64,000 nt of DNA from Cranoglanis bouderius (taxonomy: Eukaryota > Chordata > Actinopteri > Siluriformes > Cranoglanididae). Below the pieces are notes generated by a model, which saw nothing but the letters and a program-made list of their open reading frames with translations, was not told the origin of the DNA and did not search any database. Numbering within the stretch: the stretch's first letter is position 1; every line of letters begins with the position of its first letter. The stretch spans positions 18,894,074 to 18,958,073 of the forward strand of contig CM042540.1 of NCBI GenBank assembly GCA_023630585.1, given 5' to 3'. Below are positions 26,956-38,540 of the stretch, piece by piece. Both the position numbers and the translations under genes were made by a program.

Positions 26956-28332
26956 AATATTGATATCGGTAACTTAAGTCACCATTTTTTTTTATAGAGA
27001 CCTTAATGAGCAGGAGAGATTTTGTTGGATTTTCTCAGATACCAAAGATCTGTAATCGCTGACTTTATCTGCGTGTAACTCTTCGTACAAGTTTGATCAT
27101 GTGACTTTTGTACAAATTTGCATTGGGTATACGTACATTTGGCTTTTCTTGAACAATACATTCAGTTAAATTCTAATTCCATTAGCTTGAATTGAACCAC
27201 ATCATACAGTAATAGCAAAGTTCATTATTTCTTTTCTCACCATGTTTTCTAAGAACAGGATGGCCAGTGTTCTTTTCTCGAATATATCTTGAACAGAATG
27301 CAAGCTACTTCAGTGGCCATGGAAAAACTGTTAAAACATCAAGCACAACGAGGTCAGACAGGACTTTAATAATGCTAAGGGTTTCTAAATCGGAAAGACA
27401 ATGGGCTAACTCACCTTTCATCTATGTAATGAATTGGAGCCTACTGTGCTATAATTCAGCTGAGCTTGGCAGTGCGGAAACCGTGAGCACTTTGAACCTG
27501 ATGGCTTAGTCACGCCTCACTGCCTCTCATAATTGTGGCTTGGACCTCGAGGCAGCCGTGATTCACATGAAAGTTATCACTCTTTTGTTTTAACCCTCCA
27601 AGAGCATCACATTGAAGAATAGCTGTGACAGGAAATGTCATTTGTGCGCCAGTGGTATTTAGACAGGAGACTAAGACCATGTTTGCAGAGTTACTTATCC
27701 ATCCTCTGACAAACTTCAAAATAATGTTTCAATTTAATTTATCATTTATGAAACCATCTGTGCCACAACCCTGTGGTTTCCACTCAGGGCCCTGTTCGTT
27801 CCTATTTATACTCTAAATAAAATAAAATAAGCAGAATTGAATCTAATGAACTCATTTTCCTTAGCAGATTGGTCCGAGCTGCTACCTTTCGATTCGACCA
27901 TCTGCCTTATGAGTTTGTAAAATGCAACGCTACCCTTCCTGACGTTAATAGTGATTAAAATTCAAAATGACAAAATTAAAATTGCGAAGTCTATTGGTTG
28001 AGACATGCCGTTACTGTGCAATGTTCCATGTTTTTCTCTTTGCTCATAAACAAAGAGAGAAGCCCGGGCCCTGTATCCACACATCAATCCTACATGTCTA
28101 GCTGTCCAGACGATGACTGATGGATTGTGTAATGTCTGAACGTATCAAACTGATTTCTGAATCAGCCTGGATCTAGCAAAAAAGTTTCTCTGTGTCTTTG
28201 AGCCTTGAATCCTTATCGGTAACCCCCCCACCGGTCTTCACCAGATGCCATCGGAATGCGACACGACCCCCCCCTTCAGAGACACACACACAAACACACA
28301 CACACAAAGCATACACCCGTGCACACACACAA
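26956..28332. other. Intergenic, candidate conserved tract
   Basis: No gene seen. 27250-27900 is repeat-free and looks constrained. At 28220-28330 there is a C-rich then CA-rich tract that leads into the LTR-like repeat. Confidence 0.45.
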
Positions 28333-29903
28333 TGTAAGAATTTCTTTTGAATGTAACATGTAATTATATGTAATTATTCGATGTCCAAATAGTGTGATGT
28401 TTTCGTGTTTGCATATATTGTAACATAACTATATGTAACATTATGTAACATAACTATAATGATTTTAGATAGCTTTAACTTAGGATATTATTTTAAATGT
28501 CTGTAACCATGTTTTACTTGTAATATTCTTTACAAGTCCATCGAATTTGGTATGTGGTTAATCGTCTTGCGATACCCTGATTGATTATGCATATCATATT
28601 GCAATGGGATACATTATTTCATGCTTTTTCTTAATTTCACACGTAATACGGTTTAAACCGGCTCCTCCCTGGACATGCAAATTCGGGTCTGAGACCAGAC
28701 AAAGAGAGTTCATCCCGCCAACAAATCCAACTTCCTGATTGGCCCATAGCCCAAAGAGGCGTGTGCGTTGGTGTTGTCTTTAAAACAACACCACGCTTTG
28801 AAAGTCTCACTTCGCACTCTTCAGTCTCTCTTCACTCTCTTCAGTTTCACTCACTTCAACTTGACACTCTTTCGATTTCTCTCCCCCGGGGCCATGTGCC
28901 CCGGGAAGAGGAAGCCAGGATCTCTCTCTCCCGGACAAAAGATGCAACCGCCTCACGGCCCACGCCTTTTCAAACGGCACGACGAACCAGCGAACTCTAC
29001 ACGACCTCGCGCGAACTTTCAAACCGAAGCCATGCAGGTATAGTTAATGGATCTATATCTGCGTTTAAGATTGTACCCCTGTTTACAGGAGATTTAAGTT
29101 CGTTGCTGGTTTTGAAAAAGGCTAATTAGTTGTGTTTTTGTCTGCCATTCCCTTTTATTTCATTACTTTCTCTCTATATCTTTTCTTTCCTTGTATATAG
29201 ATGTATATATGTATGTTTTGCTTAGAGTTAGTCGTGTGTATCCATAGTTACATCTAGTTATTAAAATCTATTATCCCACGCTTGATTTTCTCTGTTTTTG
29301 GGCACGTGATAGAGTCCCTTCTTCGCTGCATATGAACCTCGCTTACCCACTCTAATTTTTAATAACAACTTTGTTGGTTAATCCTTCCTGGCCAGAAGGA
29401 TAAACTCCCTCTTCAGAGTTCATAATTCCAAACTAGACTACAGCTAATCCTAAAAGCTGATCTAGACCACATACATAGTCATAATTAATTATAATCCGTT
29501 GTAGTTAATTATCTATATGTATATGTGCACATACATGAATTCCCTTTCATGGCTGATGTATATTTATAACTGGTCACAACACGCGTTGATTAGATATATA
29601 GATATATTTCACGCCATTTGAGCTAATTCCTTACATAAATTGGAGAATACATTTAAACGTGTTAAACATCTTTTAATTCGTTACATAAATTGTAACTGGT
29701 GGAGAATATTTTTAAACGTTGCAGATTCACCCGATTTACTACACATTCTGGTAGATAAGGCGGGCACGCTTTAAAACTCGTCTCCTTTAAAAAGGTGCTT
29801 CGAATCCAAGCGTGCGCTTCTGTTTCGTTTTTCATGTTTAAAGTTGATCCATTACATTTTTCTGGTGGTAAAGAATAATGCTAGTAATGATTGATTCGTT
29901 ACA
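28333..29903 (+). mobile_element. LTR-like repeat, copy 1 (about 1.57 kb)
   Basis: Bounded by TGTAAG... at 28333 and ...TTCGTTACA at 29903, so it is TG...CA with a short TGTAA/TTACA inverted end. It aligns by eye, over several separated blocks, with the reverse complement of 45721-46548 (for example TTTTAGATAGCTTT, GTCTGTAACCATGTTTTA, AGAGGCGTGTGCGTTGG, AATTCCCTTTCATGGC, GATATATTTCACGCCATTTG). It holds a GC-rich core at 28880-29040 and a TTTAAAA promoter-like site near 28780. I could not find a matching target duplication, so the LTR call is tentative. Confidence 0.5.
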
Positions 29904-31374
29904 ATTGATATGCAAATGCGCCTGCTGCTAATGTGACGACTCCAGCAGACTGAGAGCAACCATGATAAATCACCTGGAGAAATAAACACGCAGAAGGTTA
30001 CACCGTTTGTCTGCTCACCTTCTGCTGTGACGGGGAGGCTTTCTTGTCATCGCTTTTAAGTCACCTGGATTCTTCTCACCTACACCTACTTGTATGCAAC
30101 TGAACTGTGGAAAGGAAAGTCACTGACTCTCTGGTGGCATGGGACACATCTGTCCCTGTCCAAACACATTAGGGTTTAACATTGTTTTTTTTTTGTTGTT
30201 GTTGTTGGTTTTTATGTGTGTGTGTGTGTGGGGGGGGGGGGGGTTATGGGGGATGTCATATTCTCCCAGTCTCAGCACTGTCAGCTTGAAGACCTTGGCC
30301 CAGAGCCTTTGTAATATCCCAGCTGATTGCCTCTTACTCTTCACTTCTTCACTCTTCAGCTCACCCGGGGCAGTGTCAAGTGCTCGGATGGGTCAATGGT
30401 AATTCAGGTTTCCATCAGCAGCATGTTCTTGCTCATTCTCGACAACAGAGTTGTCTTCAGAGTGCTTTTGCCAAGGTTGAGAGCACTCACTTCCCTTACT
30501 ATTGACTCCATATTTGAAACCGGGGGCCTGTACACCATGGGGTTTGATGGTGTACCACCAGTATACATGGCTTAAGGATGAAATACAAATACATTATTTG
30601 GAATGAACAGATATGTTCTAAACAGATACAAATACAGACATGAATAAAAAGCTTGCCAGAAAGGTTCACATGGCATCTGGTTGAAACTAAAGGACTGGGA
30701 TCCCACAGAAGGCAAAAACGCCAGGCGAGAGTGAGAGGTTTTCACTTTTATGTGGGCCTTGAGTCAGTGGTCCGATATGAAGTTCACAGGACAAAGAAAG
30801 ACCACCTTTGATGAATGTGTGGCCATAAATAATTTATACTTGCACTACTACTACATAGCTCCAAGGTCCTGAGTTTGGGTGTACCATCCAGGGTGTGTTC
30901 CTACCATCCATCCAGATGAGTTTTGGATCTACAGCAACTCTGAACAGAATAAAAAGCAAATACTGAAGATGAATGAATAAACAACCCCTGCAGTGGTATG
31001 CCATTGAATGTTATCTTGCTTGACAATTCGGAAACAAATACTGTGATATACTCAGAGGTGAACCTAGAGGGCAAGCAAATACAGCCATCGATTACCTCCC
31101 ATACACACCATCAATATGTGGATATTGTCTGCAGAAGACCATCATTCACATAGCCTCTGTTCAGAGATAAATCCACAGCATTGTTAATGTAGAGCCTTTG
31201 GGATTAATAGCAGGTTGAAAATATTATCATTCTCAATTAGCTACTCAGTGCCTCTATGTAATCAGTGTCCTCTTTAGTGGAAACCTGTCACTCCCCCATC
31301 ATGCAGAGTTGGTAATTGTCCTGCATCTACTTTGTGTGTATGTGTGCGAATGTTGCTATGAAGCTAGCAGTTCA
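29904..31374. other. Intergenic, no gene seen
   Basis: Contains a T/GTT/GT/G tract at 30185-30243 and a family A SINE 3' end at about 30855-30985 (ends GAAGATGAATGAATAAAC). The other sequence is unique; 29935-30420 is repeat-poor. Confidence 0.5.
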
Positions 31375-31469
31375 TTAGTTAGCTAATGTCAAAAAAAAAA
31401 AAAAAATACAATAAAATAATAATAATAAAAACAATGACCATGTGGAATCATAATGATGACTTTGCCTGT

Positions 31470-31535
31470 ATTTCCTCATTTGTAAGTCGCTTTGGATAAA
31501 AGCATCTGCTAAATGAATAAATGTAAATGTAAATG
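31470..31535 (+). mobile_element. SINE/LINE tail fragment (V-SINE type)
   Basis: GTAAGTCGCTTTGGATAAAA then CATCTGCTAAATGAATAAATG and TAAATG repeats. Same tail as at 6380-6442, 2543-2600 and 35340-35400. Confidence 0.7.
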
Positions 31536-33140
31536 ACCACCTGTGAATATCAGTATAGTGCAAGTACTGAGCATAAATAAGTGCGATCTGACACGTATAT
31601 AATGAAGTATATATATTCCAAATACTATTTTGGAAAGGTGGTCCAAAACCAAACTGCCTCCTAAGCTATGCCTCTGGGTCGTGTGCTAGGTAATTGGTTG
31701 GTATTTGGTGAGGGTGGATGTGGAAGTGTGGAGGCACGGTCCAAATGGGGTCCAAATGCCACTGAGCACAGTGAAAGGGATGTAAGATGATCATACTGTG
31801 AATCCCTGCAGCAGACTCTTCCAGGCTCTCACTTTTCTCCTAGGCCAAAAGACGACTCAAATGAAGGGTACATCAAGATTTTAAATGCAATTACTACACA
31901 AAGCCATCATTCATGCACAAGGATTATTAGCATAACTCTAAGCTCGCAATAAAAAGACCAGAACAGGAGCAGCGAACAATACATTTACATCAAGGCAAGC
32001 AGGACCAGGGATTATGAAGAGATGGGATCCAATTTGGGTTATCATCATTGCAAGCAGAAAAAAAACAAAAACCCAGACAATTGGTCGCCCACCAAATATA
32101 GGTCTAGTTGATTTGCTTACCAGAGATACGCATGTCCAGAATATTGGCGCATATTACATTACACGGGGAGGTTTTCAGATCTGTTTGCAACCTCTCATTA
32201 TCTCGTTAGGTTCATTCGGACAATTACGGAGACCCACCAAAACAATGTTTGGGGAAAAAGAAAACAAAACAGTGTACATTTAGTACTCCCTGAAGAATGT
32301 TTAAATGGAGTCAGTTGTGTTAATGAGCAGCACTGAACTTTTTAGATTTGGAAAACTGAAAAGCTGAAGCAACAATTAAGCGTTAGTACTTTAGCGTGGC
32401 AGTTTTATCCAGTTTTATGATAAAATCTGTTGCTTTGCGCCTATTCTGCTACTACAATTCTTCACACGTAAATTCTTTTCAGTTTATCATTCAACTCATA
32501 ACTCTCTAGTGTCTAGTTTTATGCAGAGTAGTGGGTTGTAAGAAGAAGCTTCCATCTGTATCTTATTTAAGGCATTATTTAGCAGCTGGTCCTTTACAAA
32601 ACCTACATTTCCCAATAATCCCCAATACATTCGATTGCATGTGCCCAGAGGTTTTAACCTAGTTGTCTTTTATAAATGTTTTATTTAAAGCTTCTAGATG
32701 AAATATATATGGGGATTTCCCTTTCTCTTTTCCTCCACACGGATTAATCTGAAGTAAATGCGTTCAAGGATTCAAGTCTGCATCTCAATAGCATACTACA
32801 CACTGAATAGGATGTGTAAATAGTACTAGAGCCCCGACATACTAAAACTAACATCTCAACTGCTGTAGCTTTAATATTTTATTCTGTAATGTGTACATTT
32901 TCTAAAAGCAGGCCACTGTTGTAAATGCCTTCAGATTTAAAGAAAGAAAGAAATGTAAAAAAATGAATGTCAATGAGAAATTGGTCTCCATTTCTTTCTG
33001 CAGAGTAAAATAATAATAAAATACATTTCTAGAAAAATACATAGATTTGTGTTTGAAAATCAGAACAGATGCTCGTGACCACTGGCTGTAAAATATAGCT
33101 ATGATATGGTTTGACCGTCCCAGCACAGCAGTGCACAGCG

Positions 33141-33180
<40 letters not shown>

Positions 33181-35334
33181 ATGGAGGGGTCTGCTCCCTG
33201 AAACAGCTGCTGCGCCTACCGCTTCAGATGCGCCATTAACACTTCAAGCTGTGAGTGGGGAACGAAATTAACTTATTGATCTTTGCTTTAATGAAGCTAT
33301 TAGGCATAAAGAAGGAAATAGAGAGAGGAAGACAGAAAAGGGTAGGAAAGTGAGACAGACTGAGCAAGAGACAGAGAGAGATACAGAGTCTCTGGTCTCC
33401 CGCTTAAGAGGTGGAAAGCTTAAGTAGCTGGGCATTGAACGCACCGGGCATTAAATGGTTTTTGGAAAATGGAACTTTGCTCTGTCTCGATGACTGATCC
33501 ATACTTGAAGAGCGAGTTGATGTGTGCATTAAAATGTTGCTGGTGCTCCAGTAGCGCTTTTATCAGTTTATCCCTCTCCTCTGCTGCATGATTCGTAATC
33601 CACCTGATTTCACATAAATAGGATTTTCGCCCCGAACTTTATTACCTCTCAGGCTTCTTGTCCCTCTCCATTAGGATCATGTTTAAATTTGCCACAGTGC
33701 TGTTGGTTTATGCAATTGCACATGTCTCACTTGTAGTAAAGCGAATAGAGAGTGGATACGATTCTATATTGGAGCATGAGGAGTACTTATATACTACTAC
33801 TACTACATCATACCTAGCAGTCCTGCCCTACCTCTTGGAACACCTTATGGGCTCGTTTTAACAACTAAATCCACAATAAATGTAACCATTTGGCACTCAA
33901 AGCCAAATGCTGCCTGTTTTTCTGTCGATGCACCTACACTGTATCTAATCCACCGCCTTCGTCTACTTTGCCTCCAGTCACTTACCTCTTTTGTTTTTTC
34001 ACTGCTACAGATAAGCAGGAAATCTGCTACTGCATGGCCAGGTTTCTTTCTTTCTTTCTTTCTTTAAAAAAAAAAAAAAAAAAAAAAATCCCCTGGGCTG
34101 TTTCGCACCGTCTAATAAAGCAGTTGTAAACCTCACTCACTGATTTGATGCAATTAGGTTATAGTTATTATTATGGTGGCATTATTGTTCTGGTGGACGA
34201 GTTCACGTGATGCCCGTGGCCATGGATTTGGTTATAGAAAGTAATTAAGTCCTGTGTTTGCTTTGCTACGAGTAGATTTATTGATTACATGTGTCAGTCT
34301 AGGATACAGAGGAAATTTGAGTCAATTAATAATGCACTTTTGCTGCATTTTATTTCTAAAGCACAAAATATGTATTAGATCTTTACACACAGGATTTGCA
34401 GTTAACATCAACACTATGATGGCTCTATTCTAACCACGATCGTCGATAAACGAGAAGGCGAATCCTCCCGCAAGTATATAATGCACCTTATTGGCTTTAA
34501 AAATGCACCGGGGGCTAAAGGCATCCAGTTCAGCGACCAGTTCATGAATTTGTCAGTGTTCAACTACACACCATGGCCTGCACCTCTGCACTGGTGTGAT
34601 CATTCAGGGAATCAGCGTTTTTGATCGCGCGTGGCTCTGAATACAAATAAACGTAGCCGTCCGAGAAGCCTAGATGTGTGAAGCAAATTTGCAGGAATAA
34701 AAGTTCTTCGGTCCCAATAGGAAGCACATGCTAACCTTAACCCTGGTTGGTTGCTATTATGTGATAGGGAGAGCTAGCTTTTGGGTGGGAACTAGAAAAT
34801 GACCAAATTGACTGGAGAAAATGATGTATAAATCTCTCCTGCAAGAGTTCTATTATCCTCAAAACTGGTCTTAAATCACGCGGAACCTGATGGCTGAAAC
34901 TCAGCTAGGTTTTTTAGTCCAATGAACAAACAAAAAGTAACCTTTCTTTAACACTAAAATGTGCTCAATCAATAGTGTTTAGTCTGAGCCTTTATTTTGG
35001 ACCAATTCCCCACCAGTGAGCCCCAAGTTGCTAAGAAAATGCATTATGTTTCCTTTAAGTGACACAGGGAGCGAGTACTCAACTCTGATTGTATAGAGAA
35101 GTAAATCAATGTGTCATTTCTGCTCTGCAACTAAAGAGCAAGGCCTTGTCGGCAGAAATGTCAACTGTTGTATAGGCAGCCGCGAGATCAGATTTAGCTG
35201 AAGAATGAGGCATTGTCTAAGTATTAAAACATCAGAATTGATCCTGATCAAACATTGCTGAATTAGCATATTGGAGTTGTTTGAGGACACAGCTAGTGCT
35301 TTAAGAGCTGTCACATAATACCATGACTTATTAC
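31536..35334. other. Intergenic, candidate conserved tract
   Basis: No gene seen. (GT)n at 33144-33177 and a CTTT/poly(A) run at 34047-34088. 33190-33660 and 34130-34660 are repeat-poor and could be conserved non-coding DNA. Confidence 0.45.
33144..33177. repeat. (GT)n microsatellite
   Basis: About 17 GT units. Confidence 0.95.
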
Positions 35335-35525
35335 ATTTTATATTTACATTTACGCCATTTGGCAGACGCCCTTATCCAGGCTTACATTTATCTCATTTAT
35401 ACAACTGAGCAGTTAAGGGTTAAGGGCCTTGCTCAAGGGCAAAGCATTGGCAGCTTGGCAGTGGTGGGATTTGAATTCACAACCTTCCGATTAATGTCTT
35501 AACCACTGAGCTACCACAATGGTTT
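35335..35525 (-). mobile_element. V-SINE-type SINE with tRNA-like head
   Basis: Reverse orientation. The right end reads GTGGTAGCTCAGTGGTTAAG on the minus strand (pol III box A context), then a box B-like GTTGTGAATTC stretch, the central CCTTGAGCAAGGCCCTTAACC block, and the tail with GGGCGTCTGCCAAATGGCG and TAAATG repeats at 35335-35370. This is the most complete SINE of this type in the window. Confidence 0.8.
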
Positions 35526-35554
35526 TGAATTCGATTTGAATTTGCTGTTGAATC

Positions 35555-36075
35555 TCAAATCTGATTGGTCAGAAGGTGTTAATTAACTTCCGACATGTGT
35601 TAGAGCAACTCTGATAGACGTACCAATCACATGTTTATATTAAACAACTAAACATGGGGACGTATATGGTGGACGTGCCACATAATTTAACCCTAATGAT
35701 AAATGGATTTTAAAAATGTGCTGTAATGATATTTACCTAAGAAACATGTATAATCGTTGACATGGTGAAGTTTGCTGTGAGGAGGCATTTGTTTAACATT
35801 TTTGGAAGGAGTCTCCAGTGGCAGCTCTTCATAACAGTCAGGGGTAAAGCTGTAACTTTCCCTAACGTGGGAAGGTCTTCAAGATGGAGGATGGACTCAT
35901 TTGTTTCACAGATGTTCCACAACATTGATTGTAACCATAAATGGATAAAAAGTATCAGTAGTGGTAACAGTATCTGCACTTCACGTGTAGCCACATCACA
36001 CCATCCCATCATTAATTATTTTTCTATAACAGAACATTCTATAACAGTTCCATTCCTTATATGGTACATGGTGGT
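35555..36075 (+). repeat. Foldback-family copy
   Basis: Blocks in order: CTGATTGGTCAGAAGGTGTT, ATCGTTGACATGGTGAAG, CATTTTTGGAAGGAGTCTCC, AAAGCTGTAACTTTCC, TAACCATAAATGGATAAAAA, then the right arm TTTTTCTATAACAGAACATT. Open frames on both strands here are chance frames through the repeat. Confidence 0.7.
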
Positions 36076-37329
36076 ATGCTGAATTAAAGACAGGAAATGA
36101 GGAAAGGCTGGTATAATATTGTTCAGATACACACATACACACACACATTTTTGCTATAAATGGCACCCTTCATTTTAAGCATTCATTTCATTTACTGTAC
36201 TTGGGCACAGTTAATTGCCACCTGTAGCAAAGCTGTTGGCCAGATAAGCTTTACAATTCCTTCTGAAACATTTTCTAGCAGCCAGAAAGCTGTTCGCTCT
36301 GTGAATTAACACCAAGCGGAGTCACAGCTTGAGATCTTTGTACCTTGGAAGCCGTGTCTTGCCAATTATCAAGACAAGATTTTCTCTTAACCTGAGAACA
36401 AAGGGAGGTTTTTTGAGGATGTTCTCTTAAATAAGAGGATATGTGTCCTCTTGTTACTTTGGTATGTCAAGAAATTACAGTTTTTTTTCCCTGTCTGAAA
36501 TAATCTGAACAAACTAAAATGAGGTATGTTATACAAGAACACTGGCAGATGTGTCAATCTTCTAAATCTTCAAATCTGCCATCTTCTCAATTTTCAAATG
36601 CATAGAAGGTGTGCTTCAGCTGATGCACTTACAACCCCCCCCCCGCCCCCCCCAAAAAAAAACAAAAAAAAAACAACAACAACCCCAAAACAACAACAAA
36701 AAAGCCCAAATGCATTTCCACCACTCTTTGGAAAAATTCTCTCGATTGATACAGTGTTTTTTGCGGATGTCACGCTGTTCTGTGGGAAATAATGGTGTCC
36801 TTTAAGTCAGAGCACCTCAAATGTGTTTCTTTTCCCCCCCTTAATGATAAACCTGGTCGCTAATATGAGCCTACAGATGAAATATGGAGTTCTCGGAAGA
36901 GTTAAACAAACAGTGCTGAAGTCTACCATGATAAATGTGCAGCAAGGAACATTACCCCAGCAAAACAAATTGCATTTAGATCTGCTGCATGATGAATTAA
37001 TTCCGACCAAAGGCGAGCACCAGAGCTCCAAAGGAAGAGTCACTATATATTATCTAGCTTTTGTTGTGTGGTGAACGGAAGTGTAGCTAGTTTCTGGAGA
37101 TGTTCTTTTTCTTAGAAAAATGTGTGAATGTTTATAGTTCGAAGCAACTAAGGACAAGGATTGCACTCATCTTCTGAGGTGAAATTTATGGAGATGTTGA
37201 TATGACATGGTGGTTGTTTTTGTGATAAGGTGTGGTCATGAGATACCAATGTGACAAATTGTCTTATCAACTTATTAACAGGAACTATCTTGTTTTGCAC
37301 ACATTTTACCACATTAAATGAAACTACAA
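36076..37329. other. Intergenic; low-complexity tract
   Basis: No gene seen. C-runs followed by A-rich/AAC-rich sequence at 36632-36710. The frames at 36807-37074 have no recognisable content. Confidence 0.5.
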
Positions 37330-37575
37330 ATGGATTAAAAAAGTATGATTTCTCTTTCTTTAATAAAAAAAAGAAGTAATCATTGGCAAATTGCTGTGGT
37401 ATAAGAGGAATAAAACTCTTCAGGACTTACTGTTATAGGAAAATAATCATCTTCGGTGTGGTAAAAGTAACTCTGTTTTACCACATCACACCACTGCATC
37501 ATTGATTATTTTCCTATAACAGCACATCCTGAAGTGTTTTATTCCTTACACACTGTGCATGGTATTATGCCAAAT
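37330..37575 (+). repeat. Foldback-family hairpin end
   Basis: The left arm, GGTATAAGAGGAATAAAACT through GTTATAGGAAAATAATCAT, is inverted on the right as TGATTATTTTCCTATAACAG through AGTGTTTTATTCCTTA. The arms are about 50 bases with about 60 bases between. The best-preserved hairpin of this family. Confidence 0.75.
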
Positions 37576-37667
37576 AAAGAAGAACACAATGTTCCAAAGA
37601 TTGAAATGACAAATTGTGTAACTTGAGCCCACAAATTAATATGGTGTAGGAATATCATATCTAATAC

Positions 37668-37668
<1 letters not shown>

Positions 37669-37717
<49 letters not shown>

Positions 37718-38140
37718 TCCTTAGATTTATATAGCACTTTACAATGTATGGGAAATCTCCTCAAACCACCGCTAGTGTGTAGCGTCCACCTGGATGTGAG
37801 AGTTGGAGAGAGATGTAGCCAATTCAGGGATGGAGATTATTAGGGGGCCATGATAGATAAGGGCCAATGGGGGATTTTTAATGACCACAGAGAATCAGGA
37901 CCTCAGTTTAGCATCTCATCCAAAAGGCAGTGCTGTTTTTACAGTATAGTGTCCCCATCACTATACTGGGGCTTTAGGACCCACACAGACTACAGGGAGA
38001 GCACCACCTGCTGGCCTCCCTAATACCACTTCCAGCAACAACCTTAGTTGACCTTAGTCCCCAGGAAGTCTCCCATACAGGTCCAGCTATCCTTCCAGGC
38101 CAGGCGAGAGCTGCAGGGTGATATGGCTCTGACTCTATAC
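37669..38140 (-). mobile_element. SINE-like repeat ending in (TAA)n, possibly 5S rRNA-derived
   Basis: In reverse: head CAGCTCTCGCCTGGCC-type sequence with TATGGGAGACTTCCTGG at about 38060-38080, resembling the 5S rRNA internal promoter side, then a body with TACAGTATAGTGTCCCCAT and CACAGAGAATCAGGACCTC in + orientation, and a tail of (TAA)n at 37669-37716. Known fish repeats share this body; the 5S origin is my inference. Confidence 0.55.
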
Positions 38141-38300
38141 ATGGTTTCCAGATGATTATTTGGCGTGACCAGGCAATAAAGTCCAGTCTTGACTCGTATG
38201 TCTTTATTCATCAACCCAAGATGGAAGAAATATGTAATATTATCTCCAAACTTAGGGTGCTGCAGTCTCATTCTGGTCTAATTATAATGATTCCTCAATC

Positions 38301-38540
38301 TCCATCCATCCATTTTCCCTGCTTATCCTACACAGGGTCGTGGGGAGCCTGGAGCCTATTCCAGGGGACTTGGGGCACAAGGTGGGGGACACCCCGGACA
38401 AGGTGCCAACCCATCACAGGGCACGAACGCACACACATTCACACACTACGGACAATTTGGAAATGCCAATCAGCCTACAACGCACGTCTTTAGACTGGGG
38501 GAGGAAACCGGAGTACCCGGAGGAAACCCCAGAAACCCCT
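38301..38540 (-). mobile_element. Family A SINE, truncated
   Basis: Reverse copy: the 3' end (TCCATCCATCCATTTTCCCT) is at 38301, through GGGGAGCCTGGAGCCTATTC and GGAAATGCCAATCAGCCTAC. The tRNA-like head is missing. Confidence 0.85.

Noticed and set aside
28761..29129. 122- and 91-codon frames in the GC-rich core
   Set aside because: They lie inside a dispersed LTR-like repeat and have the Ser/Pro/Arg composition expected of GC-rich leader sequence; no match to a known protein.
35737..36082. Overlapping frames of 91 and 106 codons on opposite strands
   Set aside because: Both fall inside a foldback-family copy whose other copies have stops at these positions.
37669..37716. (TAA)n run as an independent microsatellite
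   Set aside because: It directly continues the SINE-like repeat at 37717-38140 and is better read as its 3' tail.
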